Source: Piezodorus guildinii
Taxonomy: Eukaryota; Arthropoda; Insecta; Hemiptera; Pentatomidae
NCBI GenBank assembly: GCA_023052935.1
Contig: CM041292.1
Location: 99,364,587 to 99,428,586 of the forward strand
Reading direction: 5' to 3'
Length of the DNA: 64,000 nt
Shown here: positions 56,116 through 64,000 of the stretch, piece after piece
How positions within the stretch are numbered: position 1 is the stretch's first letter
How the letters are laid out: each line of letters starts with the position of its first letter
Translations under genes and position numbers: made by a program
Notes under the pieces: generated by a model
The model's input: only the letters and a program-made list of their open reading frames with translations
What the model was told of the DNA's origin: nothing
The model's database searches: none

Positions 56116-59100
56116 ATTGAAATTATGTAACAGAGTTTAAATGACGAATTTACAAAATTTCTCCACCAAAAAAACTCAAACCACTTTAATTAAATTGATT
56201 TTATCATTAACCTTAAATATAAAAAAAAAATACGATAATTAATTGAAAAATTATAAATATTTTTCCAGGTTAATATTTATATAATGAAAATAAATATAAT
56301 GTGAAATATACCGTTTGATAGCTAAAGATTTAAGAATAAAATTCAGTCAGTCATAGAATTGTGAACTTTTTTTTTTAATTTTTTTTTTTTTTTTAACACT
56401 GGAATTTCGTTCTTAGTCTACCATGTGATTACTCATTTTATTTTTACTTGATTTTAATTCATTTAATACTGAAATTACAATTCTATAAATATCGATATTT
56501 TGTGCCGATATTACAACGGTATCGAAAGCGCTGACGGAAATTGATATCCATATCCTCTCTCTAGTAGAAAGGTATACACAGACTGCTGCGCATGCCCCAG
56601 TTTACACTTCAAAAATTATTCAAAATACATAGTAGAAGGCTGTAATGCAGAGTGACGGAAATTGTATACACATAAGTGATTGTTACAAATAATAACTTCA
56701 ATTGTTATATAATCTAATCTAAAATAAATATTTCCCTCGAACTATTAATATCCTTTTCAACTTTAAGTTCATTTAAAACTTGATATCAAGAAGTAAGTGA
56801 AAGTTATGTGTTGGGTGTACCTGTTTTTTTTTTTCATATATTCACCATAAATATAGGCCATATATATTATTATATTTGATTAATCTATTTTAAGGAGGTT
56901 AAGTACGAGATGATTTTAGGCTAAATTGGCCAAACTGATCGGTTTTATTAACCTTGAATCACGCCATAATTATATGCCTGACGATAACGAAGCGAGGAAC
57001 ACGATTTCCACAGCCCGGCTGCTGAGAGATAAACAGCACTTACACTTCCACTGGCATAAACGAGTTACGAGGAACTATGAGATATTAAACAACATACAGT
57101 AATTTCTTGGAGAATCTTTATTTTCACCAAAAATTTGTTGAATGGGATTTGTAATATCATATTGAAAAATAGATTATATGACAAAAATACTACGATTTCG
57201 AATATATTAAAAAAGTTAAAACAGATGAACTCATATGATTCAGTTTAAACTTTCTGAATTATATTCTTTACCATAAAAGTACATAATGTTTTGTTTTTTT
57301 CAACCAGTATATTTATATTTTATTTGACTATAAGTACGAAAACTCAATGCTACATAAACCCATCTCAACTATTAACATTATTGACTGAATATTACAATAA
57401 CATGTATTGTTATTGATAGTATATCAAGCTCAACAATATTGTTCCTTGGCAAACATAGCCTCTTCCGTTGGTTGCCTGTATTTATAAAATAAAATAAAAT
57501 AAGTATAAGAGGTCAGAAATAATAGTAAGAGAACTACAAATGGAATTTCAACTCAGTGACACAAAACCCTCTCAAGATCAAAGAAAAACGTAGCACAAGC
57601 ATCATAAAATATTTGGAAAACCATAAAAGATAACTTAGTGGGTGGGCCCTTTATGTTTAGTTAAAAGTAGTGGGACTGAATAAGTGAAGAAAAAGTGATG
57701 CTGACTTGGCAGAGAATTTGTCAAGCTTTACTTAATGAGCTGTTTTATGGAGTACCATTGTCATTTCTTGGCATCCTGACCAAATGCTACCTTTACAGAA
57801 TAATTGCATAGAGAACACAAAAAAGAAAAATCAAAGAATCACTTCAAAAAAGGAAAAGTATAATGAATAAAATGCTGATGGTTAACTTTAAAATTGAATA
57901 CTGGGCACTTAAATGACTTACATGGTCAAATAAAAAAAGAAAAGGAAAAACATATATAACACATTATAATAATATAATAAATAGAACAAATCGGACTCTT
58001 CCAAGTCAATTTGAATTTGAGTTATAAAAAAAAAAAAAAAAAATATGTGTTATACCTTCTCACGTTTCAGATACAGCAAATTCGAGACATGATTTATTTA
58101 TTTTTATATTATGTAGATTTTTTCCCCTACCATTTAGTTTAATATTTAGCTTGGTGATTCAGAAAAGTATATATATACACTAATAACAATTCACCAATCT
58201 AAATTATTATCCTATTTTTTTTTACATTTTAAAGAACCATAGATAATCTTTAAAAAATATATCTAGCAATAATTATCTCACTTTCTTAGCAATCTGCCAT
58301 GTGTCAGAAAATAAAGTGTATGAAAATAGAATTACAGGAAACTTTATTTATTTTTAATATTAGGGAAAGTTTAACGTTCTCAAATGAAGCTGAAGAACAA
58401 TTGATAGATTTTTGCTAATGAGCAATATAATGGATTCTCAGATTGTGCTCTTGAAAAGCTGAAACATGGCCTATCAATCTTTACCAAACGAAATAAATAC
58501 ATAGTTAAAAAATAAACTGCTTAAATAAAAATCAAAGTTAAAAGAGAAAAAATATCTGGTAGTTTATAATAAGTCTTGTGACCTTCTAGAAATCAGGAGA
58601 TAGAAATTTCTCAAAATGATTAATATATCATAAAATTTGAATAATGCTTTTAATCTAATTACTTATCGGTCACTTAACATTCGATTTTTACAAAATTGAA
58701 TTTTAGTGACAGATATTAAAGATAAGAAAATGGGACATATTTTTTCAATGAGAAGCATGTTTTAACATTAATATTTTAAACCAAAATAAAAGTAACTACA
58801 AATGAGTGATTAAGACAGAAAATGTGGCATCTGACATTATAAAAAGTTTTTGGTGTTTGTAAAAATGTTTGTAATTTACTTTTTATGATTGATCAAAAAT
58901 TCCTCACTTTAGAACATATGAACTGATTAGTAATAAACTTGGCATAGCCAAATAAATCAATTCACTAAAAATTGCATATGGTTTATTTAAGAAAAATGCA
59001 ACTGCTCTATTTTAGTGTTTTATCTCTAGGAAAAATATTGCTGCAACAGATATAATTGTGATGTCCATTAAAAAATAAAAGAACAAGAAAACATAATTAT

Positions 59101-61752
59101 TCAAAGATTTATTTTTTCTCTATTTGTTTTGATGTTTGAGAATAGATATAATAGATTAGAATTCTTTAGTAACTTTAAATAAATAGTTATAATATAAGAA
59201 ATATAAATCATAATAAATGCTAGATAATGAATTTAAGCAGATTAATAATATATAAGATATACAGTTTATAAAAAATATTTTGTAATAATTTTCTTCTTTT
59301 TTTGGTGTTACCAGAAAAATAATTATTCAAGTGTGTTACTCTTGCTAATCAGATTCCTAAGCTACTTGTATGTATGTTTTTTAATTGTTGCAAGCACAGG
59401 AGATTACGATAGAAGCTAATTCAAAATTTTAGTTGACAATCCAATGCAATTCATTATGTTAATTTGTTTCTTAATAGAATTTTTCTACTGAATATCTTTT
59501 GTATTTAGATGTAGTTCATGACAAATGTTGGACAGTAATATATTTTTAAACAAATAGAATTTTTTCTCATCTGAAAGGCCTGTATTTTAAATGCAATATT
59601 ACTGTACAATTCCATGTATGTATCTGTGCTTTTATATGTTCAGTATTTTTATTTTTTAACAACTTAATTTAATGTTCAACTATTCATAAGGATTATTTCT
59701 CAGCAAGACTTTGCATCATCTTCGTTAAAGTTAGTCATTTTGATTAAACAAATTAACAATTTAAATGACAAAAAAATTAATGAAACTGTAATTTTTACTG
59801 CAAGCTTCATAAATTGTACATTGCATGGAAGTTGTCGGCTATTTTCTTTCTTTTTATTAAGACTACAGATGAAGCTGAAGCTTTAATGTGTAACAATTTA
59901 TTACATTGTTCGTTCACGTGTTTAATTTAACAGCTTGAATATAAGGAAATTATTATAGTGCTAGTTTCAATATGATTTGTAACAAACATACATTTACAAC
60001 AATAGCTTATTTCAATGTTTCAAAATAGTAAACAATACTATCATACCATTATTTATAACAAATTGCTAGAATGATTGTAGCTAATATTTAAAATATCATT
60101 AATGAGAGCTATTATTGGAATCCTAATCATTTCTATTTTGATTAATCTGGGACCTCAGAATTGACCCTTAGGCTGAAAAGAGAATTTTGATAATATTTAT
60201 ATCAAATAAATTCCAACCTCAAGGTTATAATTCTTATTTTGCACAATAATTATTGAAAAGTAGCAGATACTCAATGCATAAAAGAAAATAGTGTTTTGCT
60301 AGATTATAAACAAAGAAAAAGAGAGGAACCATAGGATACCATAATCAATCGGTCAATACAGAAAACTAAGTTAATTGCTATTGAAATAGTAAAAATCTTA
60401 CAATTAAATGTAATTAAAATTTGAGGTAATTTCATAGGAGTGTTTACCATTTCAATTTTATGAAATACCTTAGCTCATAGGCTATTTAAATTTAATCAAT
60501 TTTTTATCAAAGTTCACTTTGATTGTTTCAAAAAAAGGTTAATTTATAATGCTAAAACTGCTATTATCGATCAAAGGTATAAACAGCGACTAGGAGTTGT
60601 GCAAAATTCGAATTTATAATTGATCAATAAATGTCAATCATACAATTCTTTTTTAGGCAGATATTATTAAATGTTTATTTTATTTATATAGAATTAACTT
60701 CATAATTTACACTTTATTTAAAATACAATATGGTTTATTTAATACCGAAGATCTGTTTAACTCCTATTTCAATAGGAAAATTGGACATTCAACTTTACTT
60801 TATAATAAAAAAATATTCTTAATCTAGATTCATAATAAAGATTTATATTGTACAATGAGAATTTTTATGGTGCCAAAACTGCCAAACGGTACTCAAACTT
60901 TGAGCATACAACTTACATACAACAAAGATAGTTTTTATGTTACTTCATTTTCAAAGGGGAATTTAATTAATACATTTATAATTCAGCATAAGCTTTGAGA
61001 ACATTGAAAATTTGCATTATTTGAGTCAATAAATTTACTATTTATATAAATTTTTCCTTATGTTGGTAAGTCATAATTTTAATTAACGGAAATTCTTGCT
61101 GAATACACCTAAGTATAAATACCTTTACAGGAAAACTGTACGATATAAACTATTCATTCAATAGGACAATGAAAATGAATTCCAGAAAAAAATCAAAATC
61201 AAATCGATCATACAAATTAAACACTGAATATTGAAGTAATATATAATTATTGGTCATATAAGGTGTAGTAATTTAAAAAATAAATTAAAACAAGAAATAT
61301 TTAAAAGATTAAAACTTACAGGCAAACATTTATACATGGTAGAATCTTCTTCTTGTATTTTTATGATGTTATCCTTTCTTGATAGCTTAGTGGTTCTGAT
61401 GAAATTTTAATAAAAGCTGAACTAGAAAGTATACATATTGCTAAAGAATATAAAAGAAATGACAACTGCTGAAAATGATCTAAACCGCACTAAATTCAAC
61501 ATTAGACTGAATAATATTAAGTAGAGGAAACGATATGATTCCGATAATGAGAAAAGATAATTAAATTAAAGAGAGTACAGCTTCATGATCTCTCAGTTCT
61601 ACCACTACACGGTCCTTTCTAGCAAAAATGTAATCACTGAAAAGGAATTTTTTTTTTCTTATTCCTTGCAATATTCTAATTTAGCTTTTAGCTCAAGCAT
61701 TATATTTGTATGATCGTTAAAATATTATATCCAGTATTAATTTTGTTTACAT
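56116..61752. other. Long AT-rich stretch, nothing recognised
   Basis: Over 5.6 kb with no repeat shared with the rest of the window, no LINE or transposase motif, and no reading frame of note. A run of A at 58,026-58,042 and a slightly GC-richer block at 56,895-57,075 are the only departures. It lacks the debris found elsewhere, which could mean a long intron or intergenic DNA with old, unrecognisable elements. Confidence 0.45.
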
Positions 61753-62250
61753 TCACTTACCGGTAAATCAAATATATCATAAGGAAAAGTATTGTGATCG
61801 TTAACATTTTCGAATTGCAGTTTTCTACGGAAACACACGTTTTAGTTTTATTGCCATTGGACTCCCTTTAGTCCAAAAAACCAAATCCCGCAAAAAGCTC
61901 TGTGTGTGTCCATAAGTGTGGGTGGGGGGGGGGAGGCGGTGATGGAGCGGAGGGAGGGGTGTGCTTGGGAAGTCTAGCGCAAAAACGAAAAGAATGAAAC
62001 TGAAATTTCATATTTGAGACAACTATAGGCCCGAGATGTCAAAACAACTTTTTCTTCAAAATCGGCTAACCGGAAGATCTACTTTTACCATATATTTTGC
62101 ACATTTTTAAGATATTCTCAGAAACGGCTCTAACGATTTTTCTTAAACTCGCCATATCGATGTTGAATTTAATCGGCTTTAATGCGATGTAGGTTTCATT
62201 CTGATTGAAATAGTCTGGATAGGCCTTAAATGCTATTAGTTTAAATTTTC
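61753..62250 (-). repeat. Rep-A copy 8, longest, inverted
   Basis: Complete series of blocks: 'cattcacttaccggtaaatc', 'aaaagtattgtgatcg', 'acacacgttttagttttatt', 'aaatcccgcaaaaagc', a G-rich insertion (61,918-61,965, with a run of nine to ten G), 'gcgcaaaaacgaaaag', 'gcccgagatgtcaaaacaac', 'aaaatcggctaaccggaag' and 'gtaggtttcattctgattga'. Defines family length at nearly 450 bp without the G-rich insert. Confidence 0.8.
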
Positions 62251-62589
62251 TAACACTGAAGTAACGTTAATTTTATATGATATAAATTAACCGAATATAT
62301 GAATAAATTAACCATATCATGTTGTTAGCATAGATAAATGTAGAAGTTGAACGGATTCCATATCCGGCCAAAGGAGAAAATAACCAAAATATTTTTTCTG
62401 TGCAATTTTTGTGTTTTTGAAAATACAAACAGTAATATAGATGAATAATTTGCTGTTGGAAAGCAAAAGAATTAAGAAAAGATATACACAAAATTATAAA
62501 AGTTAACGAAGAGTGATGAATATTCCTAGAAACGATTATGATTTTTAAACTCAACATTTATTTATTCAATAAACCCAATAAAAACATCT

Positions 62590-62885
62590 AATCATACGGC
62601 CACCTGTGGTGTATTTGCTAGCATAACAGCTTCTATACCCAAAGCTACGAATTCAAACCCGGCACTTGGCTCTAGGATTTTTTACTATGAGCATAAATGC
62701 ATGTTTATCCTGTCCTCCGTAGAGGATGTTGAGAAGTAATTCTCATCCTGTAAGATGACAGGCTCTCGTTGAAAATTCGTGTCCTGATTAAACCTGAATT
62801 GACAATATTTAAGACTCCCACCGTAGTACCGTCTGATTAGCTACAGTTGCATAAACTGACGTTAAATGAACCAACAACAAAACAA
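62590..62885 (+). mobile_element. SINE-1 copy
   Basis: 'tttgctagcataacagcttc' head, box B-like 'attcaaacccggc' (62,650-62,662), 'ctctaggatttttt', 'gtcctccgtagaggatg', 'aagactcccaccgtagtacc' and an 'acgttaaatgaaccaacaac' tail. Diverged, but complete end to end. Confidence 0.85.
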
Positions 62886-63254
62886 AAATATAATCATTTA
62901 TTCAAGTTTTCTATTATGTACTTAAAGAAAGGTAGAATGTCATGAGCAAATTTTAAAAAAGTTCGCAATTTAAATATAGACTTTAATTTAGAATTAATTT
63001 AAGAAATCACTGAGTATTTTTTAACATCTCGAAATCATTTCTCAATTTTTTATTTTATTTAAGTAAAGGAGAAAACAGAAAAAAAATATTATTTTAATGC
63101 AATTTCGTGTTTTTGTACATACATACATGTATAATATACCGACGGAATGATAAAGATTTTAGAAAAAATATTATCTTATACACAATATTGTAAAAGTTAA
63201 CGGAGAGTGATGAAAAACCGATAAAGGAAACGGATTTTGTAAATAATAATAAAA

Positions 63255-63530
63255 TAGAGGATCACTTGTAGCTGGGTGGTTAGCATAACAGCCTCTTATG
63301 CCAAAGGTCACGGGTTCAAACCCGCAGGTGGTCCTAGGATTTTTTAATGGGGGTAAAAAATCCTTACCTATGCCGTCCTTCGGAGGGGACGTTAAAAGGT
63401 GGTCCAGAGCCTGTGCGATCTCAGGTAATCGTTAAAGATCCCTATCCTAATAAAACCTGGATAGGCAATTTAGGACTCCCACTGTAGCATCGACCGATTA
63501 GCATAAAGTGACGTTAAATAAATAAACAAT
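63255..63530 (+). mobile_element. SINE-1 copy, best preserved
   Basis: Box A-like 'tagctgggtggttagcat' (63,270-63,287) and box B 'gggttcaaaccc' (63,310-63,321) are intact. The body carries 'ggtcctaggattttttaatg', 'atgccgtccttcggagggga', 'cctggataggcaatttagga' and ends 'acgttaaataaataaacaa'. A good reference for the family, about 275 bp. Confidence 0.9.
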
Positions 63531-64000
63531 AAAAAATAATAAAATAGATTATTTAATAAAAACACATGTTTCTATTAAAATCCAATGTAAATATTTTTTA
63601 ACAATTTATTTTCGCTTTTGAATTTGTTTAAAAATTCTTAAATTAATATAAATAACGAGGTAAGTGGTAGTAATGTGTCGCGCGCACCAGATTTTTAGAT
63701 CCTAGGATTATAGTAAATCCTAGATCCTCTTATATGGAAAAGCTTCATATTTTCCATGCGAGCAACAACACAGCAAAAAATCACTAACACATAATAAAGT
63801 TATTTCAAACGTGACTTTTTTTATTCACCACGACTCCTAAAGGGTATGTAACAGCGACAAGTGTTATGTAACTAAAAATATTCTCCACTACCACAGCTTG
63901 AGTATCTTAGACTGAAGGTGGAAAAAAGGTTACACAATAAAGTTATGGACCCAAAGACAAAAGGCATATCCATGCCAATAAAATAACCAAAATTATTATA
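63531..64000. other. Unannotated AT-rich stretch to window end
   Basis: Contains near-palindromic 'gatcctaggattatagtaaa' followed by 'tcctagatcc' around 63,699-63,726. No gene seen. Confidence 0.4.

Noticed and set aside
57640..58020. Possible exon-like text with several short open pieces
   Set aside because: No convincing splice sites, AT-rich codons and no recognisable domain.
1..64000. CRISPR arrays, operons, phage or integrative elements
   Set aside because: No regularly spaced repeats, no bacterial gene density or ribosome-binding sites. The sequence is clearly eukaryotic.

Overview
This window is AT-rich intergenic or intronic DNA from an animal nuclear genome. The transposon mix (CR1-like, Jockey and RTE non-LTR elements, Tc1, hAT, tRNA-derived SINEs) and insect-style LINE proteins point to an arthropod, probably an insect and possibly hemipteran. 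The order is a guess. There is no bacterial operon, rRNA, CRISPR array or complete host gene.

Almost everything recognisable is mobile DNA. The best preserved element is a near full-length CR1-like LINE at about 51.13-55.92 kb. Its ORF2 (endonuclease plus reverse transcriptase, 936 residues) is intact; its ORF1 (PHD finger, coiled coil, FP-protein-like C-terminus) carries one frameshift. It sits inside a copy of an unclassified repeat, called Rep-A here, which recurs about eight times. Two Jockey families (A and B) left truncated copies at 4.3, 8.5, 8.6, 11.7, 20.9, 24.5, 29.9, 38.6, 45.6 and 47.9 kb; three still have target-site duplications. Other relics are an RTE end at 49.5-50.0 kb (minus), an RTE-like end at 47.3 kb, a possible twin-primed LINE at 14.3-15.2 kb, and LINE ends at 11.1, 18.1, 20.5, 36.1 and 48.5 kb. 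DNA transposons are a decayed Tc1 element (34.47-36.04 kb), a non-autonomous hAT element with 271-bp inverted repeats (27.0-29.03 kb), a PIF/Harbinger-like element nested in a SINE (32.32-33.60 kb), small MITEs and a foldback-like structure (36.28-36.93 kb). Four tRNA-derived SINE families occur, and one shares its 3' tail with the local RTE element.

Host coding evidence is slight: one candidate internal exon on the minus strand at 15,547-15,760 and one candidate terminal exon on the plus strand at 26,905-29,041, which the hAT element splits exactly at the stop codon. Their products were not recognised.

Between the elements lie about fifteen GC-richer, non-coding islands of 150-500 bp, several with homeodomain-, TCF- or SOX-type motifs. 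This resembles the regulatory landscape of a developmental gene outside the window, but conservation cannot be tested from one sequence. The stretch from 56.1 to 61.75 kb is AT-rich and shows little that I can name.
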